From Paratrimastix pyriformis (lineage: Eukaryota > Preaxostyla > Paratrimastigidae), in the NCBI GenBank assembly GCA_027972325.1, contig JAPMOS010000185.1, positions 1 through 32,500 on the forward strand: a stretch of 32,500 nt of DNA, written 5' to 3'. The position numbers and the translations under genes are program-made. Under the pieces are notes generated by a model, which saw nothing but the letters and a program-made list of their open reading frames with translations, was not told where the DNA came from and did no database searches. Shown one piece after another: positions 9,591 through 19,600 of this stretch (position 1 is its first letter; each line of letters opens with the position of its first letter).

Positions 9591-12500
9591 GGCACTGAAA
9601 ACGATCCAGGGGGGGTCGGACAAAGGGATGAGATCTCCCATTTTTGGGCGGCCCAAGCCCGGCGGGAAATGGAGGTTGATCCTGGACCTCACCGCCTTGA
9701 ATCACTTCATCTTCTGCCCCTCCTTCAAAATGGAGGGTGGAAGACGGTGAGGGCCGTGGTGGAGCCCATGATGTGGGCCACCAAGATCGACCTCAAGCAT
9801 GCGTACTTTCACATCCCGATCTTTCCACCTCACCGGAAATACCTGGGAGTCGAATGGGAGGGCACGGAATATCGCTTCCAAGCCCTCCCATTCGGCCTGA
9901 ATGTGGCTCCCAGAATCTTTACAAAGACCATGAGAGTGGCAATCAAGGAAGCCCGGAGACACGGCATCTTGGTAGTCCACTACATCGACGACCTCCTGGT
10001 GTTGGGCAGGTCACCACAGGAGACCAAGCTGCATACACTGGCACTCCTTCGTCACCTCCTCTCACTCGGGTTCGAGATCAGCTGGGACAAAACCCAAGTG
10101 GAACCAGTTCAAATGCTGGAGTTCCTGGGGTTTGTCCTCGACACTCGAGCGATGACACTCTCACTCCCACCCGAGAAGGCACAGAAGGTGAGAGAGATGG
10201 CGCACAACACCCAACAGTGCACCACCATCAAAGCCAAATCATTGGCAGCGGTGATCGGGTTCATGTCGTCATGCAGGGAGACGATTCGCCCGGCCTGCTT
10301 GTACCTGCGCAACCTGAACATCGACCTGTCCACGGCGATCAAGGCGCAGGGGGGATGGCACGCACTGGTGACCCTTTCGGAGGAGTCACACAGGGACTTG
10401 GAGTGGTGGGAACATGCACAGTACCCCACCAGCACCCCACTTCGGACCCCACCAGCAGAGCTGATCCTGACCACGGATGCAGCCGAGATGGGCTGGGGGG
10501 CAGTGCTGAGGACTCCGGCACAGAGCATCGAGCAGGGCATCCCAGCACACGAGTTGTGGAGAGTGACGGACCTGCAGGAGATCAGTTCAATAAACCCGCT
10601 CGAATTGGAAGCGGGCATCAGGTCACTCCACCTGTTCCGGGAACAGGTCACGGGCAAGTCCGTACTTTGGTTCTCGGACAATTCGTCTGTCGTGTGGTCA
10701 GTCGGCAGACTCAAGTCACAGAGCCAGCAGCTCAACACCCGGTTGAGAACACTCTGGGAGTTCTGCCAGACACACCGGATCACCCTCACCACAGAGCACA
10801 TTCACGGCACCGACAACGTGAGAGCGGACAGGCTCTCGCGGTGGGTCGACGCCGAAGATTACCAGCTCCACCCAGCCCTCTTCAGGGCGGTGGTGAAACT
10901 CAGGACGAAGCCGACGGTGGACGCCTTTGCATCGGCGCGAAACCACCTGTGCCCCGGTTCTGGTCCTTGGTCAAGGAACCGGGAGCGGCGGGAGTGGACT
11001 TTTCCGGCAGAACCTAGCCTCAGAAGTGCCGTGGATAAACCCACCGTTCTCGCTCATCCTCAGAGTCTTGGAACGGTTGAGGGAGCAGCGGGGGAGGCTC
11101 TTCTCCTCACCCCGGTGTGGACATCGGCACCGTGGTGGCCAGTGATGCTGCACATGGCAGTGGCACCACCCCTGACCCTACCACGGCAGGAGAACACATT
11201 CCTGGCAGGCACGACACGCAACCTCAAGGGAATTGGGCCCCCACACTGGGAGTGTTGTGTGACACAGGTGTCGGGGACCCAGTCCGGCAAGCCAGGGCAC
11301 ACCTCGAGTGGGGTTGGCAGACACTCACCAATCCGGATCTCACCCTCGTCCGGAAGTTCCAGGACCGACAGCTGCACCCCATGGGTCCAGCCCGGATCTT
11401 CGACGACCCGGAGGCCTGGTGGGGAGCAACGAGCCCCTGATCCCACAGTGGGACAGGGAGCTGTAGACGTCGACGCAGACTCGGGAGAGGACATGACCTT
11501 AGCCGAGCTGGCAGCGTCTCTGCGCTCAAAGAGCACCACCACCCTCACTCCCATGACGCACCACCCGGAGTCCTGTGTGACAAACCCCCCGGGTCGGTCG
11601 GAAGCACCCACGAGCGGGGCCTGTGATGCACAGAACGCCGCGGGGACACCCGTGGACGGAACTCTGTTCCGCCCGGGCAAGAAAGGTCCTGCCCCAGGAC
11701 GCGCGACACCCACACCCACAGCCCGGACAAAGCTCTCAGATGAGGCTCCTGCTTGGGCCCCTAAGCATCCGGAGCTGTCGGCAGCGGCAGGTTATTTCAT
11801 TCAGAGGTCATTGGCAGAGAAAACCTCGAAGAAATACTCACACATCATTCGCCGCTATGAAGAGTGGTGCGCGCTCAAAGACCTGGCTCCGATCACGGAG
11901 GCGACCGACCAGAATGAGGTCCAGGTCGCCTCGTTCATTGCGGATGAGGCCATGGAGAGGGACCTCAGCTCGGGCTCGGCAGGGGCACGTCGCTCAGCAC
12001 TGTCCATGTACTTCACCATGAGTGGCCACCCTCTATCACCGGAAGGCAAACTGGTGAAACAAGTCGTCACCGGCATCGGGAAGGACAAACCGGCTGGGGG
12101 CAAAGACCTCGGTCCGATCTGGGACCTAGCAGACCTCTTGAAATTGCTCGAGGGGGAATGGGCTGACAATGCGACCCTTGACCAAAATCGGCTCATTGGT
12201 AAAGTCGCCAGCTTGTTGGAGATCGCGGGGTTGAGGGTCATGGACACAACCTCGATCTCTTTTTCCGACTCACGCTTTGAGTTCGGCCAGCCGGGGTGGG
12301 AGCACTCAGTTCGGCTGAAGGTGTGTCCGAAGGAGACACACAACACCAAGATTCGATGGGTCCAGGTGGTCGGGGCTCCCGACAACCCACTGTGCCTACA
12401 CTGCGCCATGAAACAGTGGCTGACCAAGCGGCCGACGGAACCAGCGGTGGCGGGTCAGGCAGTGTCGGACACCTTCTTTGTCTTTCCACGGGATAATTCA

Positions 12501-12932
12501 GTGAAGTGCAGGGTGGGCAAAGCCATCTCGGCAGACTGGATCCGGAACTGCGTGCGTTCGACGATGACGGTGGCAGGCATTCCCCTGCAGTGGGGTGCCC
12601 ATTCAATTCGCTCAGCCGCCCCGTCGAAAGCCGCTGCACTGGGCATTCCACTGCCACAGATTCTGACCAGGTATCGTTGGAGCTCCAGGTCCAGCACCTA
12701 CCAAATGCACTATGGTCGCACAGTGGAAGGAGTCACGGATCGCTTCGACGAGGCACTGTTGGCGGGTCGGTTCAGTGGCAAACCTCATGAAATGTCGGGG
12801 CCGCTGAACCTGACAAGGGGGACCCCTAGGGGTTCCCCCCTTTGGCAGGCACGAGTTGGGAGGCAGTGTGATTCCTTTGGCATGCTGTCTATTTTCCTGG
12901 GGGTTTGGGAAGATGAAGGTCGTCGAGATTGA
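9423..12932 (+). CDS. Reverse transcriptase-RNase H-tyrosine recombinase polyprotein frame
   Basis: The 1,169-codon open frame begins at a TTG, so the true start is unknown, and the earliest RT motif (PKPGGKWRLILDLTALNHFI, about 9,651-9,710) is not in this frame. In order it shows RT motif A (KIDLKHAYFHIP), motif B (LPFGLNVAPRIFTKTM) and motif C YIDD at 9,981-9,992. RNase H acidic motifs follow (TTDAAEMGWGAVL, INPLELEAGIRSL, WFSDNSSVVWSVG, HGTDNVRADRLSR), then a WTSAPWW-type block and a ~250-residue low-complexity linker. The tyrosine recombinase has the arginine in EIAGLRVMD (near 12,230), HSIR at 12,600-12,611 and a YQMHYGR end at about 12,700. The domain order is diagnostic of DIRS/Ngaro retroelements. 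It makes cDNA and integrates it by recombination rather than with a DDE integrase. Confidence 0.9.
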   Translation: MALRPPREVAQVVSEGFHIPFKGPHPTRGRGPGTLTTWWGGETGLGGGGPGVPWDIGTENDPGGVGQRDEISHFWAAQARREMEVDPGPHRLESLHLLPLLQNGGWKTVRAVVEPMMWATKIDLKHAYFHIPIFPPHRKYLGVEWEGTEYRFQALPFGLNVAPRIFTKTMRVAIKEARRHGILVVHYIDDLLVLGRSPQETKLHTLALLRHLLSLGFEISWDKTQVEPVQMLEFLGFVLDTRAMTLSLPPEKAQKVREMAHNTQQCTTIKAKSLAAVIGFMSSCRETIRPACLYLRNLNIDLSTAIKAQGGWHALVTLSEESHRDLEWWEHAQYPTSTPLRTPPAELILTTDAAEMGWGAVLRTPAQSIEQGIPAHELWRVTDLQEISSINPLELEAGIRSLHLFREQVTGKSVLWFSDNSSVVWSVGRLKSQSQQLNTRLRTLWEFCQTHRITLTTEHIHGTDNVRADRLSRWVDAEDYQLHPALFRAVVKLRTKPTVDAFASARNHLCPGSGPWSRNRERREWTFPAEPSLRSAVDKPTVLAHPQSLGTVEGAAGEALLLTPVWTSAPWWPVMLHMAVAPPLTLPRQENTFLAGTTRNLKGIGPPHWECCVTQVSGTQSGKPGHTSSGVGRHSPIRISPSSGSSRTDSCTPWVQPGSSTTRRPGGEQRAPDPTVGQGAVDVDADSGEDMTLAELAASLRSKSTTTLTPMTHHPESCVTNPPGRSEAPTSGACDAQNAAGTPVDGTLFRPGKKGPAPGRATPTPTARTKLSDEAPAWAPKHPELSAAAGYFIQRSLAEKTSKKYSHIIRRYEEWCALKDLAPITEATDQNEVQVASFIADEAMERDLSSGSAGARRSALSMYFTMSGHPLSPEGKLVKQVVTGIGKDKPAGGKDLGPIWDLADLLKLLEGEWADNATLDQNRLIGKVASLLEIAGLRVMDTTSISFSDSRFEFGQPGWEHSVRLKVCPKETHNTKIRWVQVVGAPDNPLCLHCAMKQWLTKRPTEPAVAGQAVSDTFFVFPRDNSVKCRVGKAISADWIRNCVRSTMTVAGIPLQWGAHSIRSAAPSKAAALGIPLPQILTRYRWSSRSSTYQMHYGRTVEGVTDRFDEALLAGRFSGKPHEMSGPLNLTRGTPRGSPLWQARVGRQCDSFGMLSIFLGVWEDEGRRD

Positions 12933-13000
12933 TTACTCGTTCGCCGAGGCTCCGAGGCTGAAGCGAGGAATCATCGAGACTCTTCTTCCCAAACCCCCAG
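12897..13000. repeat. Hairpin-forming inverted pair at the 3' end of the YR frame
   Basis: CTGGGGGTTTGGGAAG at 12,897-12,912 is the perfect complement of CTTCCCAAACCCCCAG at 12,985-13,000, with a 72-base loop. The same word also occurs in repeats A1 and A2. It looks like two element ends facing each other, reminiscent of an internal complementary region or of two joined termini. On the right arm the equivalent pair lies at about 14,540-14,650. Confidence 0.75.
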
Positions 13001-13120
13001 AAATACCACCCGCCTCCCTGGTGGCGTGGAGCACCACATGGCTTACAGCCCCACTGCCTCACCACCTCCTGAGCCTGCCGACACCACCGTTGCTCTTCCT
13101 GCCATTTTGAGGAGCAAAGG

Positions 13121-13538
13121 GTGGGGAGGGGAGACAGGTCATGTTACCTTTCCCCCCCTCTGTCACAACACCACCACACTCGCCCGCACACAGCCCTCGC
13201 GCTGGACCCGGGCAAGGAACTCTCGGTCTACAACGCCAACCGGCGTCTGACCAAGCAGGGCTACGATCACCCCAAGGCCGCTACGCGCCTCTTCACTCTG
13301 GAAGATGGGTCGAGGGTGGTCGTTTCCAACACCCACCGCGGCCGCAGTGGACATTGGGTCTCGTCGCGCGGACGCGGAGGCTCTGCTGTTCGAGGCGCGA
13401 CCCGAGGGTGGTCTCGGGGTGCTACTCGTGGCCGTGGCCGTGGCCGTGGCCGTGGCGGCCGCAAGTTCTTTTCGGCCGCCTCTTCTGCCCGTGGCAAGAG
13501 CTCCGCTGAGGAGTCTGCTGCGGAGGGGGGGAAGAAGT
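13121..13538 (+). CDS. RGG-rich basic protein frame, left-arm copy (unknown origin)
   Basis: The frame encodes a non-repetitive part (words DPGKELSVYNANRRLTKQGY and AATRLFTLEDGSRVVVSN), then a glycine/arginine tract with (RG)n runs encoded by a CGTGGC-type hexamer repeat at about 13,430-13,460. It ends with an Ala/Ser/Glu-rich tail. The track continues as an open frame into repeat A2, where it is no longer meaningful. RGG tails are typical of RNA-binding proteins and of some Gag-like proteins. I do not recognise the N-terminal part. It may be a captured host exon: a CCGCACACAG acceptor-like sequence lies just upstream of the conserved part, near 13,193. Confidence 0.45.
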
Positions 13539-13674
13539 GCGAGGAATCATCGAGACTCTTCTTCTTCCCAAACCCCCAGGAAAATAGACATCACGTCAGG
13601 CAACGCAAAAAACGGCACTGACCACAAATAGAAAGAAATTCCATGTCAGCTGACACGGATAGTGTACCCTGCCC
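13539..13674 (+). repeat. Direct repeat A2 (right)
   Basis: Second copy of the 136-bp repeat, in the same orientation as A1. Its first base coincides with the inner limit of the large inverted duplication (left arm ends 13,539). The repeat-bearing unit and the inverted duplication therefore share a breakpoint. Confidence 0.88.
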
Positions 13675-13999
13675 TTGCGTAAGCACGTCAAAGGGGCCGG
13701 GCACCACTCCGGAAGGTGTGGTCAGGCCCAGACGCATCCCAAAGAAAGAATGTAGAGAAGAAAGACGAGAGAGACAAAACAAAAGAGGCTTTCAAAGATT
13801 GATCAAACATCGGCACAATAAAATTCAACTTCTCCTCCCCATGAGCCGCCGAAGCTCACCCCGGTAAGCATGTGTCTGCGGAGGGAAAGAGGAGGGTGGA
13901 GAAACCTCCGGCTTACCAGGTCACGCAAAAAATCAGGAAAAAATACAGAGGGGGCGAAGCCTCAGGAAAAGACCCCCGGGGGACGAAGTGCCTTCCATT
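13675..13999. other. Spacer of the inverted duplication after repeat A2
   Basis: After repeat A2 comes about 325 bases with no recognisable gene. It includes a purine-rich stretch (AAAGAAAGAATGTAGAGAAG, 13,740-13,759) and a CACAATAAAATTCAAC segment near 13,813 that resembles a polyadenylation signal region on the plus strand. It also has the possible minus-strand mini-intron described for the RGG frame. It may be the downstream end of element 2. Confidence 0.4.
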
Positions 14000-14686
14000 C
14001 ACTTCTTCCCCCTCCGCAGCAGACTCCTCAGCGGAGCTCTTGCCACGGGCAGAAGAGGCGGCCGAAAAGAACTTGCGGCCGCCACGGCCACGGCCACGGC
14101 CACGGCCACGAGTAGCACCCCGAGACCACCCTCGGGTCGCGCCTCGAACAGCAGAGCCTCCGCGTCCGCGCGACGAGACCCAATGTCCACTGCGGCCGCG
14201 GTGGGTGTTGGAAACGACCACCCTCGACCCATCTTCCAGAGTGAAGAGGCGCGTAGCGGCCTTGGGGTGATCGTAGCCCTGCTTGGTCAGACGCCGGTTG
14301 GCGTTGTAGACCGAGAGTTCCTTGCCCGGGTCCAGCGCGAGGGGCTGTGTGCGGGCGAGTGTGGTGGTGTTGTGACAGAGGGGGGGAAAGGTAACATGAC
14401 CTGTCTCCCCTCCCCACCCTTTGCTCCTCAAAATGGCAGGAAGAGCAACGGTGGTGTCGGCAGGCTCAGGAGGTGGTGAGGCAGTGGGGCTGTAAGCCAT
14501 GTGGTGCTCCACGCCACCAGGGAGGCGGGTGGGAGTATTTCTGGGGGTTTGGGAAGAAGAAGTCTCGATGATTCCTCGCTTCAGCCTCGGAGCCTCGGCG
14601 AACGAGTAATCAATCTCGACGACCTTCATCTTCCCAAACCCCCAGGAAAATAGACAGCATGCCAAAGGAATCACACTGCCTCCCAA
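13913..14686 (-). CDS. RGG-rich basic protein frame, right-arm copy (257 codons)
   Basis: Minus-strand copy of the RGG-rich frame. Here one frame stays open from the 3' end of the recombinase copy through the DPGKELSVYNANRRL segment and the GRGRGRGRGG tract. It ends with a different C-terminus (FPEASPPLYFFLIFCVTW) read from the spacer. Right after that lies a GTAAG donor-like sequence, and about 40 bases further a pyrimidine tract with CCGCAG, so a mini-intron is possible on the minus strand. If so, this would be part of a spliced host-type gene. I cannot name the protein. Confidence 0.4.
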   Translation of the reverse strand: MGGSVIPLACCLFSWGFGKMKVVEIDYSFAEAPRLKRGIIETSSSQTPRNTPTRLPGGVEHHMAYSPTASPPPEPADTTVALPAILRSKGWGGETGHVTFPPLCHNTTTLARTQPLALDPGKELSVYNANRRLTKQGYDHPKAATRLFTLEDGSRVVVSNTHRGRSGHWVSSRGRGGSAVRGATRGWSRGATRGRGRGRGRGGRKFFSAASSARGKSSAEESAAEGEEVNGRHFVPRGSFPEASPPLYFFLIFCVTW

Positions 14687-15839
14687 CTCGTGCCTGCCAA
14701 AGGGGGGAACCCCTAGGGGTCCCCCTTGTCAGGTTCAGCGGCCCCGACATTTCATGAGGTTTGCCACTGAACCGACCCGCCAACAGTGCCTCGTCGAAGC
14801 GATCCGTGACTCCTTCCACTGTGCGACCATAGTGCATTTGGTAGGTGCTGGACCTGGAGCTCCAACGATACCTGGTCAGAATCTGTGGCAGTGGAATGCC
14901 CAGTGCAGCGGCTTTCGACGGGGCGGCTGAGCGAATTGAATGGGCACCCCACTGCAGGGGAATGCCTGCCACCGTCATCGTCGAACGCACGCAGTTCCGG
15001 ATCCAGTCTGCCGAGATGGCTTTGCCCACCCTGCACTTCACTGAATTATCCCGTGGAAAGACAAAGAAGGTGTCCGACACTGCCTGACCCGCCACCGCTG
15101 GTTCCGTCGGCCGCTTGGTCAGCCACTGTTTCATGGCGCAGTGTAGGCACAGTGGGTTGTCGGGAGCCCCGACCACCTGGACCCATCGAATCTTGGTGTT
15201 GTGTGTCTCCTTCGGACACACCTTCAGCCGAACTGAGTGCTCCCACCCCGGCTGGCCGAACTCAAAGCGTGAGTCGGAAAAAGAGATCGAGGTTGTGTCC
15301 ATGACCCTCAACCCCGCGATCTCCAACAAGCTGGCGACTTTACCAATGAGCCGATTTTGGTCAAGGGTCGCATTGTCAGCCCATTCCCCCTCGAGCAATT
15401 TCAAGAGGTCTGCTAGGTCCCAGATCGGACCGAGGTCTTTGCCCCCAGCCGGTTTGTCCTTCCCGATGCCGGTGACGACTTGTTTCACCAGTTTGCCTTC
15501 CGGTGATAGAGGGTGGCCACTCATGGTGAAGTACATGGACAGTGCTGAGCGACGTGCCCCTGCCGAGCCCGAGCTGAGGTCCCTCTCCATGGCCTCATCC
15601 GCAATGAACGAGGCGACCTGGACCTCATTCTGGTCGGTCGCCTCCGTGATCGGAGCCAGGTCTTTGAGCGCGCACCACTCTTCATAGCGGCGAATGATGT
15701 GTGAGTATTTCTTCGAGGTTTTCTCTGCCAATGACCTCTGAATGAAATAACCTGCCGCTGCCGACAGCTCCGGATGCTTAGGGGCCCAAGCAGGAGCCTC
15801 ATCTGAGAGCTTTTTCCGGGCTGTGGGTGTGGGTGTCGC
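14000..15839 (-). repeat. Right arm of the inverted duplication
   Basis: Inverted copy of 11,703-13,539. Its outer limit (15,839) lies within a dozen bases of the switch from GC-rich retroelement sequence to AT-rich viral sequence. The two breakpoints may therefore be connected. Confidence 0.92.
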
Positions 15840-15869
15840 CCCCCCCACTAATGGAAGTCTTGGGTTCAT
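14610..15869 (-). CDS. Second copy of the tyrosine recombinase domain (inverted)
   Basis: The 419-codon frame on the minus strand repeats the C-terminal part of the plus-strand polyprotein. It covers the core-binding part (SQ-like helices from ERSLAEKTSKKYSHIIRRYE onward in the shared sequence), the catalytic arginine in EIAGLRVMD, HSIR and the YQMHYGR end. RT and RNase H are absent from this copy. A short N-terminal segment (MNPRLPLVGG) is read from the flanking sequence rather than from the element. Upstream lies AT-rich sequence, so whether it is ever expressed is unknown. Confidence 0.85.
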   Translation of the reverse strand: MNPRLPLVGGATPTPTARKKLSDEAPAWAPKHPELSAAAGYFIQRSLAEKTSKKYSHIIRRYEEWCALKDLAPITEATDQNEVQVASFIADEAMERDLSSGSAGARRSALSMYFTMSGHPLSPEGKLVKQVVTGIGKDKPAGGKDLGPIWDLADLLKLLEGEWADNATLDQNRLIGKVASLLEIAGLRVMDTTSISFSDSRFEFGQPGWEHSVRLKVCPKETHNTKIRWVQVVGAPDNPLCLHCAMKQWLTKRPTEPAVAGQAVSDTFFVFPRDNSVKCRVGKAISADWIRNCVRSTMTVAGIPLQWGAHSIRSAAPSKAAALGIPLPQILTRYRWSSRSSTYQMHYGRTVEGVTDRFDEALLAGRFSGKPHEMSGPLNLTRGTPRGSPLWQARVGRQCDSFGMLSIFLGVWEDEGRRD

Positions 15870-16660
15870 ATCGTATCATGTCGGCTCGCGCCTCCATTCT
15901 ACTCTTAGCTTTTCCTATTATGATGTTATTAATATGAGGGGGGCGTTACGATAGCATCATGAACGTCGTAGACGTGAAATGATGATAGAGTAACATATTA
16001 TTATGGATACCCTATATGATCTATTATTTCAGTAACTATTCAGTAACTTATTAACTATTAATATTTATGATTGTATTTTAATAGATATTAATAAGTTATG
16101 TTGATATAAGATCATATAAGTAGTTATATAAAAGGAGTTACTAAAGGAGTTATTAAAGAGTTACTCAAAAGTTCGTGTCATAGAGGTAATGAGCTTTATG
16201 ATGGGTTTACGTCAGAAGATTTAACACAAGAAAGTTACCTAAAGGAAGATTTTCGGGTAGATTATTTGGGAAAATAGGGGTATTTCCTGGTAAGGATTTG
16301 GTCGTTTATTTTCTTTTGAGTAACTATTTTTAGTGATATTTCATAGATGATTTAGATCAGAAGAATGAAAATCAAGTCTGATGAGAATTTTCAGTAACTA
16401 CATAAAGTAACTCCTTAATAACTCGATGAGTAACGAATGAATCCTAGATGGAAATCACATGGAAAAATACGAAAGAATGATAAACATAAAGGTCGTCAAC
16501 AGGAGAAATTTCAGGGAGAGTGGGAAAAGATGGGGGAAAAGATATGACATTTCATTTTACTATATCCTTCAGTAACTCTCTTTCTTTATCTTATTTATCA
16601 TCACTTTAGATCATCATCTAATAATTATCGTCTCATAGATTCAGCTCATGACAAAACCGT
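15860..16660. promoter_or_regulatory. Gene-free AT-rich end of the viral element with AGTAACT heptamers
   Basis: About 800 bases without a gene. Eight exact AGTAACT/AGTTACT heptamers lie between 16,031 and 16,577: on the plus strand at 16,031, 16,042, 16,319, 16,392, 16,406 and 16,571, and as AGTTACT at 16,136 and 16,159. Near-matches lie at about 16,233 and 16,429. Such a cluster in both orientations at the end of a viral element could be protein-binding iterons for replication or packaging, or the terminal region of the genome. Function is inferred. The clustering itself is seen. Confidence 0.5.
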
Positions 16661-16663
16661 TAT

Positions 16664-19600
16664 TTATTCGCTTACTGGTTTTTGATTATCTGTGTTCATA
16701 TCAAGTTCCTTTAAGACGTTATCCTTCTTCCAACGTGCCATGAGATGTATGCTCTCGTCTACAACACCTTCATAAAATGTTAAACTATTATTTGTTGTTG
16801 ATGTTGGCACTGTAGATGAGAATTTGACTGAAGGTTGTATTAATGATGCAATTGATGCCTTGATCGAAGCGATATCGGCTTTTAGTGATGTGTTTTCAGT
16901 TATTAAGTCTGTGATTTGTTGTTTCATTTTCTTCATCTCATTGAGCATCATGAAGGGGAGTTTATCTTGACGGATACCCTCAATTTCACCATCTTTTGAA
17001 TAAACGAGTTCAGGACATACGGTGGCACATTCTTCGGCAATCAAACCATAGCACTTCGTTTTCTTTTCATCGTTAATGAAGTTGAAATTAACGGGTCTTA
17101 AAATATATATATATGATGTGTCTTCCATATCGTTGATGTTTTCTTTGTAACGTTGTGAAGATGAAGGCACATGAAGTTTACCTGTAGAATCGATATACAC
17201 TTGAAGGGAGTCACCAGTTGTCTGTGAAGTGTTCCATACCAAAGGTGTAGTAATTCTTGTCTTACCGAAGTTCATTGTATTGACGCCACCGGCATTAATG
17301 ATGACACCATAGTTTGCATTATTTGCATTATAGAATGAACTATCGGTATCACCAGATATGTTTACATAATTATTTGTTGATGTTATATATGTGGTAGAGC
17401 CACTGAGTGCTGAACATGATTGAGCAGAAGTGGAAGTGACTGTCGTAGAGGTAACGTTTCCACTTGCATCACTATAAAGATATCCAGATACAGTGTTTGG
17501 TAATTTTAATCCACCATTAAAAGTGGCTTTTCCACGAACCCATAGAGTTCCTGTGTTTGAATTTGTAGATAAGTTGCATACATTGTTCGAGTTCTCAAAA
17601 TGACACCTGTTGACGTGCTATCATAAGTCCGTAAACGAATTCCATTATTCATATCATCACCAGAACATGCTGAGCCAGATCCAGATAAATCATTGTTTGC
17701 ACCGGAGACAGCTTGATATATGCCCCAATTGGTATCTGTAGACAATGAAATCTTCAACCCTGCACTTGATATTGGACTGATTTTTGATGTTGCTACGTTG
17801 CCATTAGCGGTCAATAAGCCACGAACCCATAGATTCCCATTATTTCCGCTACATGATAGGTTGGTTACATTGTTTGAATTTTCGAAGATTATACCCGCTG
17901 TTGCATCACTATATGTTCGTAGACGAAGTGCTTGTCCAGAGAAGTCATTACCCACACATGCAGTTGAAGTTCCATCGAAAGCAGTGGTTGCAGACAAATT
18001 CACACCCCAATTGTTGTCAGCAGGTGATTTAAAACCCAACCTTAGACCCAGATTCGCTGATAGGGTTCTTGGAGTAATTTTAGGTGTTGATATGCCACCA
18101 TTTGCAGTCAGTAATCCCCGAATAGAAAAGGCACCAGTATTTGAATTTGATGCGAAGTTACATACATTATTCGAATTTTCATAGATAAGTCCAACAGCAG
18201 CGTCATCGTATGTGCGGATACGGAATGCGTTACTTGTTCCAGTTTCAGTGTTCGTGCATGCAGCACCATCCGTTCCTATATAATCTTTATAGCTTGATTG
18301 ATAAATGCCCCAATTCGTGTTACCGTAAGAGAACATTGAAATTTTGAGCGAATTTGTATCATTGGCACATATTGTAGGACATTCAACTGGATATGCAAAG
18401 GTTGTTTTTGTATTATACATCGAGACTAAGTTATTTGTCTTATTTGTAAACTTGTGAATGGGTGCCGTGTCATCAGCATCAGTATCACAAACGTATTGAA
18501 TACTTCCTGATGATTTAATTGTTGATGTTGTGTTATCGCCATTAGCAAATGTGATGTTGTCTGCAGCAAGTGTTAAAGGTGGTGTATAAGATGTTGGCGA
18601 AGTGCCTGCAATAATATTTCCCGACGCGTCTGTGGCAAGATACGATTTTGATGTTAATGATGGAAGTGTTAAAGATGTCAATGACATGGACGTTGGTAAT
18701 GATGTTGCAATGATAGCACCGTTAGAATCTGTGGCAAGATATGATGCATTAAGAACTGGTGTTCTGAGACCATTGAGGAACTTCATTGTATTATAACAGG
18801 TGATGATACCTGAAGATCCATATTGGGAGATACCATCAGTGGATATGGCATTTGGGAATTTTAGGGGACCAGTGATCGAATAAATTTGCGAGAATACACC
18901 ATCGTTCACTCGTTGAATGTTACCGTTTGCATCGCACCCGAGCATACCAGTATCAGAGATAGAATGGATGCGGACATTATGGAAAGAGAAGTCGACAGTT
19001 GAATCGATGTCATTATAATTGATTAAGGCAGTTTTCATTTCACCAGTTCCAGGATTGATCTTGACTAGTTTTGAGATTGTTGGATCGGCAATACCAGGAA
19101 GCCAAAGATTGTATGCATGTAGTGACCCAACCATATCACGAACTGCGACAGAGTTTTCATATGCATCTGTTGAATAAATATAAGGTGTAGTGCCACCCTC
19201 ACCTGTTGGTGCAGCAGCTAACCCAATAGTTCCGTCGGTCGCACGATACAAATACCCAGTTGTGGTCCCGAAGCTATTTAATTTTAGTGTTGCAACATTG
19301 ATAGCCGAATTGGTGGAAATATCGTCACCTGTAATTAATGATGCTTCCACTTTACCAGGATAATTTCCTTCAAATGAATGAGGTGTGACTTTAAGAGGAA
19401 GTTTTCGAGTAGTGTCAACATAACCAGGGAGAAATAATTCGGTTGAATGCACAGAACCATTCATATCACGGACAACGACAGATGATTCAGTTGGATCAAC
19501 AGCTTCGGCATAAGAACTCGAAGAAACACGTTTCCATGTGGCGATATTTGATGCAATACTGACGAGAACGAAACATGTATTTGAAGTAGTGTTAGTCCAT

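Larger units (their letters stand above)
11703..13539 (+). repeat. Left arm of a ~1.84-kb inverted duplication
   Basis: Matches the reverse complement of 14,000-15,839 almost base for base. The differences I saw are a few single-base changes and short indels (for example in a C run near 13,197 and near 12,985-13,008). The arm holds the whole recombinase domain, the hairpin pair and an RGG-rich frame. The encoded recombinase is identical between arms over nearly its whole length, which implies a very recent event or gene conversion. Confidence 0.92.
6685..13674 (+). mobile_element. Second YR retrotransposon (Ngaro/DIRS group), plus strand
   Basis: A 136-bp sequence at 6,685-6,820 recurs in the same orientation at 13,539-13,674 with one mismatch, and the gag-RT-RNase H-YR genes lie between. 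Direct rather than long inverted repeats suggest the split-direct-repeat plan of Ngaro elements. A 16-bp inverted pair near 12,900-13,000, however, also recalls DIRS-type ends, so subfamily placement is uncertain. The near-identity of the two repeats and of the recombinase duplicate downstream suggests a young element. The RT-RNase H-YR part is long and open, while the gag side has about two breaks. Confidence 0.8.

Noticed and set aside
17720-18184. 154-codon plus-strand frame inside the fibre region
   Set aside because: Opposite-strand shadow of the repeated fibre modules. The repeat structure makes sense only on the minus strand.
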